Below, in pieces: positions 53,577-63,551 of a DNA stretch of 64,000 nt. The stretch covers positions 24,454,464-24,518,463 of the forward strand of contig CM046296.1 in assembly GCA_025267735.1 (NCBI GenBank). The letters are read 5' to 3'. Source of the stretch: Mactra quadrangularis. Its lineage: Eukaryota; Mollusca; Bivalvia; Venerida; Mactridae. Positions within the stretch are counted from its first letter, which is position 1. Every line of letters begins with the position of its first letter. The notes under the pieces were generated by a model that saw only the letters and a program-made list of their open reading frames with translations, was not told the origin of the DNA and ran no database searches. The translations under genes and the position numbers were made by a program.

Positions 53577-55055
53577 AAGCAATAAATTATAAAGCCGACG
53601 CTCGAGTATAGTAGGTTAAGTCACCATAAAATGTAAACCAGGAAATGACACAGACTGTATTCGCTTTGTTTATACAATTTCTTTCAGTCTGTGTATGTTT
53701 TAATCTAAAAGAGCTCAGCCCATTGAAACTCGAGTTATTAGATACAGCAAACGATGTAAAACGTAACGTTAAATACTAACTTGGAGATAATTAGTACATA
53801 AAAATAATCAAAACACTGAGGTAATGAATTTAATTATATGATAGGTTGAGGTTTGATAATGTTTAGTGGTATGCAAAGTCCACACTGTAAAACAATCGTA
53901 GTTGAAGTTTTCCAGAAAACTTGTACAAAAACACTTTTAGAATAAATTTTAGTACAATGTAAACACTAAAGAAACAATAACAAGGTCATAGGCCAGACAT
54001 GAACTATAGAATAATTGCTTTAATACTTGGAAACTTGGAAATGTAACCTTTAATAGCAGACACATTTTTAGTTTAACTAAAGAATGTCAACACTGTTTCA
54101 ATAAGTAATACATATTTTCTTTATCAAATGATCTGCCCAAAACTGTTTTTAATGAAACTATTGTTACGCGTGTTTCAGATTTTAAATCACAGCCAAGAAA
54201 ACCGAAGTCCTTACCTACAAACACGTGAACCATGCCAATCATCTGTATCAAAACAAGTGAAACATTTAACATAAAAATATGTCGCAAAATGTTCGGCACA
54301 AAATGTTTTATTTTGAATTGACAAATGCTTGAATTTTCGCAAGATAGCATTTGTTTAAATATAGCATGTACAATAATGATTTTATTACAAATGCTATTGA
54401 AATCTTTAACAAAACTTACTAAAACTTTTGTTTTCGTTCGTTTTGTCATTGTTAGTTCAGCACCTTCCAATTTGGAGCCGTCGTGAATAAATCACTCATG
54501 CATGCAAATCAAGGCAAAATAAATGAATATTTTTATTCACGATGTTCGGTTCGCTTTATACAACATGTATCGGTTCCCCTAGAAGTTTTCCCCGATTATT
54601 TTCATCTGTTATCATTATGGTCCTAACACAACAAGCAAATGTTCCCCAAACACTTTATATGTAGAAACAAAATAATGATCATATGGTATTTCATGCAACT
54701 TCTCCTCTACATTTAATTGGCGTATAATAAATATAACGATATTTACAAATACTTGTTGATTATCTATCTCAAAGGAGGAATAATATGGTCTACTCGGATA
54801 CATTTATATTTGATAGACTAAATTAACGAGTCTCGACGGTGAATGTATCATTGAGATATTCAACATATCATGTGCGTAAATGAGTTGTTGCAATAAAACA
54901 CAGTATTTGTGAAAAAAGTGCAACGGTTCATTTTAACTACCATGTTACGTGTTTACGTATGAGTATAGTATTACTCATTTAGAATAGGAAAATTGTATTT
55001 GGCCATTCCTTTTTCCACGAAAGCCATATAAACAAACACTGCTAGCATAATTATA
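53577..55055 (+). repeat. Segmental duplication, copy 1
   Basis: This stretch is matched in the same order and orientation by 59570-60560. Anchors: GGTTAAGTCACCATAAAATGT at 53614 (59615 in copy 2), TAATGATCATAT near 54670, CGATATTTACAAATACTTGTTG at 54738 (60245), and ACGTATGAGTA near 54957. The offset changes from 6001 to 5507 between anchors, so one copy gained or lost about 0.5 kb in the middle. A 127-codon minus-strand open frame (54470-54087) lies in the unequal part. Its frame is not kept in copy 2, which argues against a conserved gene. Confidence 0.75.
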
Positions 55056-55294
55056 AAGATTTATGGGTTATGCCTGAAATCAAATAGTGCTATATAATGT
55101 TTAATTTTCACTTGTCAAATAAGTTGTCTTATATTGTCCTGTACTGTAATTGACGGTTTTCTCATATCATTGAGGAGTGGTGTTGACAAGAATTCTGTCA
55201 ATACACTGTGCTTAATATTTGAAGTAAGATTTTAAATATAAAGTGACTCATTATTAAACAATTCTATTAATTATGATTATATTGAAATCACATA
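55056..55294. other. Flank of the nested transposon
   Basis: AT-rich sequence leading to the TA target site at 55293-55294. Nothing else is visible. Confidence 0.5.
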
Positions 55295-55942
55295 CAGTCC
55301 AACTTGTGCTAACGGCCACCTCCGAATAGCGGGCACCTGCCGACAGCGGCCATTTCGATTTCCCCCCGACCGAAAACGCTCTTAAAAAGGCCGTGAATAA
55401 CGGCCACCTGTCGTCTGTGACCAGCGGCCAGTCAAAACCATCCCCGCGGCCAGTTTATAACTGTGAACAACGGCCAGACGATTGTTTGAAGACAGTATTT
55501 CGTATCAAGGCGATTTCGAAAGCAGGCCGCCATTTTTGTTAAAGTTAAGCTAAAAACCCGTAATCCGATTTTTTTCCGGATTTTCGTAAACAGACCATCT
55601 CGAGTACGATTTTATTAGTTTTATCAAGCTGTAGACAATTTTCTCGTCACCTTATTATAAAAATATGTTAATGTATCCTTTTATTGTTAAATTTATTTGT
55701 AAATCGGGAGTAAATTACGTCATGTGATGACACTTTGTTAATTAGTTTTGAATGTTTGGAGACTCCACTAGGTTTGTTTTTCACACGTCCGGCAGTTAGA
55801 TAAATGTTTGTGACACGCTCTTAATTCCTAAATTCGTTCAACTGTGACCGCTGTATACAGGTAATTTGACAACTGGGATAAGATAGAAATACTATACAAA
55901 AGGTCAGAGTAGTGAGAATTTGTTGAGTGCATTTGTTAATGT

Positions 55943-57466
55943 GAAGTTTTATCACCTATTTTATTTTCATTGTTTGTCAATGATCTGGAATTATTTTTGC
56001 AAAATGATTGTGAATCGGGTTTACATTTTAACGATATTGTCCTTATTATTCTTTTATTTGCAGACGACATGGCTCTTTTAGCTAAAAGTCCCCTAGAACT
56101 TCAAAACCATTTAAACATGTTAAATACTTATTGCAACAATTGGGGTCTTAAGGTGAACACATCAAAAACAAAAGTTATGGTTTTTAGGAAAAGGGGTAAA
56201 TTATTAAAAGATGAATCTTGGACTTATGGTGGGGAAAGTCTAGATGTAGTAGACAGTTTTAATTATTTAGGTTCCGTGTTTAATTATACTGGTAATTTTA
56301 ATCTACACAAAGAACATTTATGTGGAAAAGCCTTAAAAGCATTACATACTTTTACTCATTATTGTAATAAATTTGATCTAAAGCCATATATTTTATGTCA
56401 ATTGTTTGATTCTTTTGTAGGATCCATTTTAAGCTACTCTTCTGAGATTTGGGGTCATTTAAAGTCACTTGAAATAGAACGCATACATTTAAAATTTTGT
56501 AAATCTATATTAAAAGTCCCTAGAAGTACACCGAATATAGCTGTCTACGGTGAGCTAGGGCGATATCCCCTATATATTAAACGTTATGTTAGAATAATAA
56601 AATACTGGTTGAAAGTGAAACATTCTGATAATATTATTATGAAAACTATGTACGATGAAAGTTTAAAAGATTGTAATAATGGCATGTCCAACTGGGTTTC
56701 TGATGTTAAAAAATTATTGAATAAATATGGTTTTTGTAATGTTTTTAATAATGATAATTGTGTTGATATAAAAACTTTTCCATATACATTTCAATCTAGA
56801 ATAATAGATACATTTAAGCAGGAATGGTTTAATAATTTAGAACAATGTAATATGTTGAAGAATTATTTTTATTGTAAAACATTGTTTCATTATGAAGAAT
56901 ACTTAAACGTTTTACCCAGAAAGTATAGATTTTATTTTTGTAGATTAAGACTTGCTGGGCATCAATTCCATATTAATTCTGGTAGATATTTTAATAGTAA
57001 TACTCCACATAATTTAAGAATATGCAGATTTTGTACAAAAAACGAAATTGAAGACGAGTTCCATGTTATATGTATATGTCCTTTTTATCTTAATATACGT
57101 AAAAAATTCTTAAAACCATATTTTTACAAAAAGCCATCAATGTTTAAATTTATCGAATTATTGAATTGTCAGTATGCTCCGACATTAATCAAAGTTTCAA
57201 TTTTTGTTAAAGAAGCTTTAAAAATGAAAACTCAGTTAAATAGTTTGTAATTTAATCGTTTTAATTTCATAAATATATTTTTGATACATGAGATACTACT
57301 AGTTAAATATATATATATACTTGAAAATATGTTCATCTTCATGTAAAATTCACATGTATACGTTACTATATTGATTATGTGTAATTATGCTTTAATTATT
57401 GTATTTATTTATGAATATGTACTTTGTACTTTTCTAAATAAAATTCTGTTCTGTTCTGTTCTGTTC
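55943..57466 (+). mobile_element. 5'-truncated non-LTR retrotransposon (LINE) with TTCTG tail
   Basis: The insertion is bounded by a 9-bp target duplication TGTTAATGT (55934-55942 and 57467-57475). The left end falls inside the reverse transcriptase, which indicates 5' truncation during target-primed reverse transcription. The right end has AAATAAAA and a (TTCTG)n tail at 57444-57470, which merges with the target site. The clade is not settled; tails of this kind and the C-terminal zinc-knuckle are shared by several LINE clades. Confidence 0.92.
55946..57250 (+). CDS. LINE reverse transcriptase C-terminal part (truncated, uninterrupted frame)
   Basis: The frame is open from the truncation point at 55946 (VLSPILFSLFVNDLE, motif 4/B of reverse transcriptase) to the TAA at 57248-57250, 434 codons without a stop or frameshift. 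It contains the catalytic FADD box at about residues 38-41, GLKVNTSKTKVM (thumb-side motif) at about 67-78 and FNYLG at about 105-109. Near the C-terminus is a zinc-knuckle CRFC-x9-H-x4-C (CRFCTKNEIEDEFH...). The N-terminal endonuclease and first RT motifs are missing, so it cannot act alone. No host start codon is implied: the first in-frame ATG is internal. The intact frame suggests a young insertion. Confidence 0.93.
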   Translation, partial: VLSPILFSLFVNDLELFLQNDCESGLHFNDIVLIILLFADDMALLAKSPLELQNHLNMLNTYCNNWGLKVNTSKTKVMVFRKRGKLLKDESWTYGGESLDVVDSFNYLGSVFNYTGNFNLHKEHLCGKALKALHTFTHYCNKFDLKPYILCQLFDSFVGSILSYSSEIWGHLKSLEIERIHLKFCKSILKVPRSTPNIAVYGELGRYPLYIKRYVRIIKYWLKVKHSDNIIMKTMYDESLKDCNNGMSNWVSDVKKLLNKYGFCNVFNNDNCVDIKTFPYTFQSRIIDTFKQEWFNNLEQCNMLKNYFYCKTLFHYEEYLNVLPRKYRFYFCRLRLAGHQFHINSGRYFNSNTPHNLRICRFCTKNEIEDEFHVICICPFYLNIRKKFLKPYFYKKPSMFKFIELLNCQYAPTLIKVSIFVKEALKMKTQLNSL

Positions 57467-57470
57467 TGTT
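57444..57470 (+). repeat. (TTCTG)5 microsatellite, LINE 3' tail
   Basis: Five TTCTG units plus TT directly follow AAATAAAA. This is the 3' terminal repeat of the retrotransposon and not an independent microsatellite. Confidence 0.9.
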
Positions 57471-58066
57471 AATGTTGAGGGCATAGCATGAAATGTAGCT
57501 GCAAACAAAAAATCACTGATTTCTTTGTTTTAGTCATTCTTTGTTCAAAGTTTTGTTTTATTCATTTATAGTCACAACTTCAATATGATAATGTGAATAA
57601 TGAATTAAGGTTGAAAATAAAAACAATTTTAATTATCAATTCATGCTAAATTCGTTCAACTGTGACCGCTGTATACAGGTAATTTGGCAACTGGGATAAG
57701 ATAGAAATACTATACAAAAGGTCAGAGTAGTGAGAATTTGTAGAGTGCAATTGTTAATGTTGAGGGCATAGCATGAAATGTAGCTGCAAACAAAAAATCA
57801 CTGATTTCTTTGTTTTAGTCATTCTTTGTTCAAAATTTTGTTTTATTCATTTATTGTCACAACTTCAATAATGATAATGTGAATAATGAATTAAGGTTGA
57901 AAATAAAAACAATTTTAATGATTAATTCATGTTAATTATGGACTCTGTCTCTCAAGTCTAACGAAACATGGCCCGTTTGTTCCTCCCTCCGAACAAAGGC
58001 CACCTGTGAACAAAGGCCACTTTTCTCTTTTCCCTTGGCCGGCCGTTGTTCACAGGTTGGACTGTA

Positions 58067-58495
58067 CTTTAAAACATAAGCCCATTGACAGTATATTGAA
58101 ACAATAGGTATGGTCGAAAAAGAGTTTGAAAAGGTAGCTGAACGAGTTGTTCAAATATGTAATTTTGACAGATCGATGAAGAGTATCACTTTGTTCAGTG
58201 ATTTAAGGAACCTTTATATTCCTAGATACCATAATCATACTGACAAATCAGTCATGTAAAATCTAATTGACCTATTATCTTAAAATAATTCACAACTATT
58301 TACACTGTGGCTCAAAAAATAAAACAAAAATACTTACTATTCATAACTTCATGTAGTCGATAAGCACACGACGACTGGATTCAGATTCAAATCTTATCAG
58401 GCAGACTGATCATTAACAGCATGTTGAGTTTTTAAAAATGCTAAGTATAGAAACTGCGTTATTATTACCAACGTTGGTTTTGTTTCTCCTCTTAC
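58067..58495. other. Sequence between the transposon and the candidate exon
   Basis: AT-rich and featureless. If the exon at 58496-58628 is real, this is its downstream intron. Confidence 0.4.
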
Positions 58496-58628
58496 TTTAA
58501 CATGTCATCGAAAGTCATCCTCAAGCTCCATATGTTTGTCGTCTTGTTCATGTAAGCTATTGGATTCTCCATGAAAACTGGTCCAATCCTAACACAAACA
58601 TTCTCGGTCTTCAAGCATGCTTTAAAAT
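58496..58628 (-). CDS. Candidate exon of an unidentified gene
   Basis: On the minus strand a strong acceptor (a run of T, then CAG, with AG at 58630-58629) is followed by 133 bp open in one frame: two bases, 43 codons, two bases. It ends at a donor GTAAGAGG (GT at 58495-58494). The peptide contains ENVCVRIGPVFMENP, AYMNKTTNIW (a possible N-glycosylation sequon NKT) and SLRMTFDDML. Its composition and its splice signals on both sides look like a real internal exon, unlike most open frames here. I recognise no family. Neighbouring exons could not be joined with confidence, although its direction fits a minus-strand gene starting near the NGLY1 promoter. Confidence 0.4.
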
Positions 58629-59569
58629 CTGAAAAAAAAATGAAATTGATGAAGATGTCTTGTTTTTTGAAAAGTTATTTCATCATTTCAATATGATTAA
58701 TTCTAACCGTTACATTGTAACATAAAATTGATCGGTATGATTAAGATTCTGATTTTACTCGACTATCAACTTTCTGCGTGTTTTTATCATTGTGTCATGA
58801 GTGTAAGGATTCATAACAAGATTTTTGTAATCAAAATGGTACAAATTCATCTTATATTGGAGTAATCATCACCATTACTTATTGTCTGGACATTAATTTC
58901 ACTATTCAGCACACAATTAGAATGTGAAATGGGTTAACTTGAAAAGTGCCCCGTTTGCACAATTGCATACACGACGACCAGTTGTTGAATGTTAATACTC
59001 ATAGCATCATATTTCAGCATCATATTGATATTTTGTCAAATATATGAGATTTATTTCTGGCTTCAGATTCAGTTATTACTTTTCAACGTTAACCTCCTCG
59101 ATGCCCTCTTGTTTTTACTCTTACTTAAATTTCAAACTCGAAATTTCGATAGATGTATTATCCAAAATCAAAAACAATTTTCAATTCTCTTTCAATTATC
59201 TTAAAAAATCGGCGACTGATATTATATTTATGTAGGCGTATAACTACATACAACTATAGGATAATAAATGAAAAAATAAAAGAAGTTGATATGTAAAAAT
59301 AACTAATTACGGCTAACGCAAAAAAAACGCATGAACAAAAAAAAGGAAATTAAAACTATCTGCAATATCATTAGAAAGTATAAATATAATAAAAATTGAA
59401 AGTCTACGTCTACAAATATATTGATTGGAGAAAGTTGTAAAAGTTTAATTTTGTTTCGTTTCTAGAGGGGTTATGGCTTTGAGGATTTGAAAGTTGAAAC
59501 GGTTGAAGACTTCCTTTCATAATCTTTACAAAAACGCGTTAATTTCACAAACAAAGAATACCTGTTCGA

Positions 59570-60560
59570 TTGTACGCGATGAATAAGATCTAAAACCGAC
59601 GATTGTATTAAGAAGGTTAAGTCATCATAAAATGTGTATCAGGAAATGGCACATGCTGAGTTACTTAGTTTGTACAAACGTCTTCCAGTCTGATAACGTT
59701 TTATTCTCTCGCACTCACCGCCTTTGGAAGATCTGACAATTAAATGCTACAAATAGATGGGTTTGAAAATAAAAGAGCAATTTAAAATTTAAACTTAAAA
59801 GATAAACGAGTACTTACCGGGTATACCAATGTTGATTTTGTAAAAAACATACTTTTGTTAAGAGTTCATGAACGATCAATTGTGTCAGTATGCCTTTACA
59901 CATTGCAAAATACTTCACAATTGTTTTATTTAAATGGAATGGAGTTAAAGGATTGGCTTTGTATAGGAAATATCTCCTACAATATTCATTTGCACATTAC
60001 GTTTACCGCATTAGTCCATATTCATCAAAAGCCGCCAACACAAATGGCCGTGCATGGCGTTAGGCTAGCTCTTTGTCTAAGAAAAATTATGCCGGTTCAT
60101 CAAGAGGACTTCAATATTATATTATAATTGGTTCCAATTAGTCTTAGATTTTCTCACAAAGTTTATGTTTAGAGACAAATAATGATCATATAATATTTCA
60201 TGTAACGTTTCTTCCCTTAGCTAATTGGCGTATTATAAATATAACGATATTTACAAATACTTGTTGGTTATCTATCCCGGGAGAGGGATAGTATGGTCTT
60301 ACAGATACATTTATACGTGTGTGTATTTGTTATACTAAATTAACGCATCTCGACGATACCAAAATATTTTGTGCGTAAACAAAGTTATAATAAAGAAAAA
60401 ATACTTGCGAACAAGTGCAATAAAGGACTGTACGTGTTGCCGAAGTACGTGTATACGTATGAGTAACAGAATATTATAATGTACCATTTTATGATTGGAA
60501 AATTTGGAAATGGCTATTTTATAAGACCGTTCAGGGACTTCTTCGCAAAAATGACATATT
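59570..60560 (+). repeat. Segmental duplication, copy 2
   Basis: This is the partner of 53577-55055, shorter by about 0.5 kb. It keeps GGTTAAGTCATCATAAAATGT at 59615, AAATAAAACAATTGTG-type sequence in complement near 59930, CGATATTTACAAATACTTGTTG at 60245 and ACGTATGAGTAAC near 60457. Between the copies lie the pogo-type element and the candidate exon at 58496-58628. Confidence 0.75.
59818..59976 (-). CDS. Candidate unassigned exon within the duplicated segment
   Basis: The minus strand is open for 159 bp (one base, 52 codons, two bases) between an AG (59978-59977, weak pyrimidine tract) and a strong donor GTAAGTAC (GT at 59817-59816). The peptide includes KTIVKYFAMCKGILTQLIVH. Its starting phase fits the exon candidate at 62935-63087. 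The plus strand is open here as well (59855-60127), and the related copy near 54.2-54.4 kb does not keep the frame, so this may be chance. Confidence 0.18.
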
Positions 60561-62934
60561 TACATTAAGCGGTCGAAAAGTTTATTTTGGGGGAGTCAGC
60601 AAACAATACGAGGGATAAATTAATTTTCTAGTGTCAGGTTGGCAAATTTACCATTTCAGGTTTCGAGTGAGGGAATCATTCACGGTGTAAAATCGGAATT
60701 TCATTAAAGGCAACTTCTTTAAACAACAAGATCGATTTTCTTCTTAGATTTAAAATACATTTTATCGTTCACCCTTTTATAAGGTAAGTTGGGTTGGCAT
60801 ACATAAAAGTAAAAGTAAAGTATTTTAAGCCACGCATCTTTACCTCGAAGCTGTAATCCGACAAGAAAAAAACCTTTCGAAAAAAAACCGACAGCCGACA
60901 GCTGAAATACAAATTTAACATCTACTAATGTATGATAATATTCTTTATAGTCTCGTGTAAGCTATCGTGTTGGTGTTGTCAAAGAACAATTCAACTCTAT
61001 AACGAAAGCAAGACAGTGGTTTAATGAGACGTGTGTTGATCTTCACAGTGTATAGTAAGGTTTCCTCTTTGATTGCTGCTATTACATTTATCAGTCATAA
61101 TCTGAAGAGGTAATTAGTTTTCTTATAACAGCTTGTCTGCTTTAATGTATAGTATCGGTTTACCATTCTGTCGATTAGAATCTGTATTGAGTAGAAAAAT
61201 ATATATATCACTGTTTGTAATAATGTTTATACGTGTAAATGGTCATTTATATAAGTGGGTTTTTTTTGCGTCAGTCTACATAAGAAGGGTCTAATCGAAG
61301 AAAAAGGGGGGTGAATGAATATATTCATAAATTTTCTATTATTAAAAATAATTATATAAAAACAAAGGAGTAATATCAACACTATTACCTCCCAAGCCAC
61401 ACGTAATGAGCAGTCAATTGTGTTTTCAAAAAAGAATAAATACTTTGAACTATACAACAATATCTCGACCGTATGTGTTTTTTCCATAAACGTATGAGTC
61501 CAAAAATAAAAGTATAATAACATGCCATGTTTTGAAAATTAATGTATACATATTGCATGTCTATTTGTATTATTGTTGTGTTCGGCTACTAAACATGAGT
61601 TTTTATTAGTACTTCTCTCTGTAAAAGAAACTTCTAATCAGACATATAATTACCACTTTGATCATGTACAACACATGAATACAACTTAGTAATGATACAA
61701 AATTAAGTAGTCTTTCTTTTCCGACATATTGTTTCTCGTTTTATTATCGTAAGACATTAATATTTATGACAAAATATAGTATTTGATTCCTTTATGATTC
61801 GATCTGTATCAATGGTCATCTTTAATTGCTTTAGACACGACATAACCTTTCTTTGTTGGTGAGTCAGTAAACTCAAACAATCAAACACATCTCATTCTGT
61901 GTGTGTTATAAAAATGACCAGGTTCGAATTCAAAATTTCGCGACACTTGTAACAGGGCACATTTTTAATATAATAAAGAAAAAAACAGACAGTCATACTG
62001 CTATGAAATAACTCAATGTTGTAGAATTTGGTTTTATGCATTAAATATACAATTCTTAAACATTTCTTGAACAAGCGACAATCGCAATTTAAGTGCAAGG
62101 CTTCCATTAACAGGACTATAAATTTGAGTTAGTTTTTGCACAAACTTTCGTCAAATTCGGTTACATGCACATATGTGTAAATATAAATAAAACAATACAC
62201 AAATTGGCTCGTCTGAAATAGGACTGGCCGCACAGTGTGTTTATTTGCAACATTGATGGTATAGCTTTAATATATATAGGTAAGTACGTCGGTTCAAACC
62301 TTAGACATCCGCATGGCGCATACTAAATTCATAAAAACAATATACACAAACGTCAATATTCCCCCGTCTAGAAGGCTTCCAATATAACTGCATTTTCATG
62401 GGTTGACAGTCTAGAAGCAAATACATGTACCTCAAATTACACCGATTTTATATACGTAAGGACATACCTTGATTTAGTTTTACTATTTCTTGAATAATTT
62501 TAAGATACAGTTTTAGAAAATACGGATTTGAAATCTTATTTGCTACACACATTTAATCCATGCATTTGAAATGCATAAGAAGAATACATTTAGCGTAATT
62601 TTGTGTTAAGAGGCATCAGTACCTCGATCTAATTATGTATACTTTCATTTTTGCAGGGTGCACATATACCTACATGTATTTCAATCAATTAAAATAAACG
62701 TTTGATCCTATGGATATTCGATGTTTATGTACATGTATACGGGTAAGATATAATGAACAATACACCCAATAGATCTACTATAAATGAAAAATTTAGAAAT
62801 AGAATTTATAATAAAAAGTTTTATTTTTTCCGATTGTAAGGGTCCATGGTGCTATAGAACGCAATCATGGTAATGCTCTGTAAAGGATCCCAAGGACTGG
62901 AGATGGTAGAAAATAAATAATGAAAAATGTATAC
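60561..62934. other. Intergenic or intronic sequence, nothing firm
   Basis: About 2.4 kb without a convincing exon. A minus-strand open stretch near 62464-62542 ends at a donor-like CAAG|GTATGT but lacks a good acceptor. The open frames at 61227-61523 and 61892-62107 (minus) resemble no family. Confidence 0.4.
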
Positions 62935-63087
62935 CTTTGAAACACTGGTGTCAAGTCTTCAAGACCAAAACAATCTGTCAGAATCAAGTAAATGAATCTC
63001 AGAACTTCTGTTGTATATTTACTAAAATTTGCACGTGCTAAATAATCCGGTCGAGCGTCTGTTGATTTAGACGAAGAAATGCGTCCA
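62935..63087 (-). CDS. Candidate exon opposite the NGLY1 promoter
   Basis: The minus strand is open for 50 codons here, between a possible acceptor (AG at 63089-63088, weak tract) and a donor AAAG|GTATAC (GT at 62934-62933). The peptide includes DARPDYLARANFSKYTTEV, then LRFIYLILTDCFGLEDLTPVFQ split across helix-like segments. Its right end is about 240 bp from the NGLY1 start codon on the other strand, which would suit a divergently transcribed gene. There is no in-frame ATG, so a first exon would have to lie between it and NGLY1. Family unknown; chance is possible. Confidence 0.28.
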
Positions 63088-63294
63088 CTGACTCAGACAA
63101 TATTATTTAATTGAGTTCCTGCGTATATTTGCAACAAAATTGAATTTACGTATAATTACAGTATCAATTAACTGAAAACCTTAAAATGATGACAGTAATC
63201 CATTGCTCAAATCAGGGGAAATCACTGTGTAAGATGTTTGGACAGCGCTTTTAAAATCATGGACCGCATACTACATTTTCTGGGAAACGCAGTC

Positions 63295-63302
63295 ACTTCC
63301 GG
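63295..63302 (+). promoter_or_regulatory. Likely ETS/GABP site in the NGLY1 promoter
   Basis: ACTTCCGG lies 28 bp before the NGLY1 ATG. ETS/GABP sites of this kind are common in TATA-less housekeeping promoters close to the transcription start. The position and the housekeeping nature of NGLY1 support the call. No TATA box at a suitable distance was seen. The transcription start itself cannot be placed. Confidence 0.4.
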
Positions 63303-63329
63303 GGTAAACACGAAAAATAAAACACAATC

Positions 63330-63551
63330 ATGACATCGTCATTTTCCTCTGTAGAACAGTTGGTTAACGAAAATGCAATCTCAGAATTTATGTCTGCGTC
63401 GGAGATTTTGTTAAAGTTTGCAAACAACGTACTGTCAAACCCAACAAATGAAAAATATCGCCGTATAAGACTTGGAAATCAAGTAGTTGTGTCCAAGCTT
63501 TTGCCAGTCAGTGGTGCAATGGAGTGTCTTTTCGAGATGGGATTTGTTGAA
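63330..63551 (+). CDS. NGLY1: Peptide:N-glycanase (PNGase/NGLY1), first coding exon with PUB domain
   Basis: This exon encodes residues 1-74 of cytosolic peptide-N4-(N-acetyl-glucosaminyl)asparagine amidase, which strips N-glycans from misfolded glycoproteins during ER-associated degradation. The PUB domain occupies roughly residues 20-74 and normally binds p97/VCP. Recognisable blocks are ASEILLKFANNVLSNP, NEKYRRIRLGN, KLLPVSGAMECLFEMGF. The ATG at 63330 has A at -3 and fits the vertebrate N-terminus in length. The reading frame leaves the protein family right after GFVE, exactly where a donor GTAATA occurs (GT at 63552-63553). The exon therefore ends phase 0 at 63551; the four following residues of the open frame are intron. 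In vertebrates the protein continues at this point with a GETHLIF-like stretch, which is not in the window. The transglutaminase core and PAW domain exons lie beyond the right edge. Confidence 0.94.

Larger units (their letters stand above)
55828..57934 (+). repeat. Internal tandem duplication of the pogo-type element, first unit interrupted
   Basis: Unit 2 (57646-57934, 289 bp) begins CTAAATTCGTTCAACTGTG and ends TTAATTCATGTTAATT. Unit 1 begins with the same sequence at 55828, is cut at 55942, and resumes at 57476 with TGAGGGCATAGCATG, as in unit 2. The units are almost identical, so the duplication is recent. Unit 2 serves as the empty-site reference for the LINE insertion. Confidence 0.9.
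55295..58064. mobile_element. Pogo/Tc1-type non-autonomous element containing a nested LINE
   Basis: The element begins CAGTCCAACTTGTG and ends with the complement of CAGTCCAACCTGTG. Each end is flanked by TA (55293-55294 and 58065-58066), the target of the Tc1/mariner/pogo group. Both ends carry GGCCAC motifs (AACGGCCACCT left, AAAGGCCACTT right), making the termini GC-rich against AT-rich flanks. Inside are two tandem units of about 285 bp: 55828-55942 continuing at 57476-57645, and 57646-57934. The first is split by the retrotransposon at 55943-57466. Without that insertion the element would be about 1.24 kb. No transposase is present. Confidence 0.88.

Noticed and set aside
54087..54470. 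127-codon minus-strand open frame
   Set aside because: No family resemblance, low-complexity hydrophobic composition, and the duplicated copy at 59.8-60 kb does not preserve the frame.
55970..55972. Apparent start of the reverse transcriptase frame at TTG
   Set aside because: The frame continues upstream to the truncation point with conserved VLSPILFS; this codon is an internal leucine and not an initiator.
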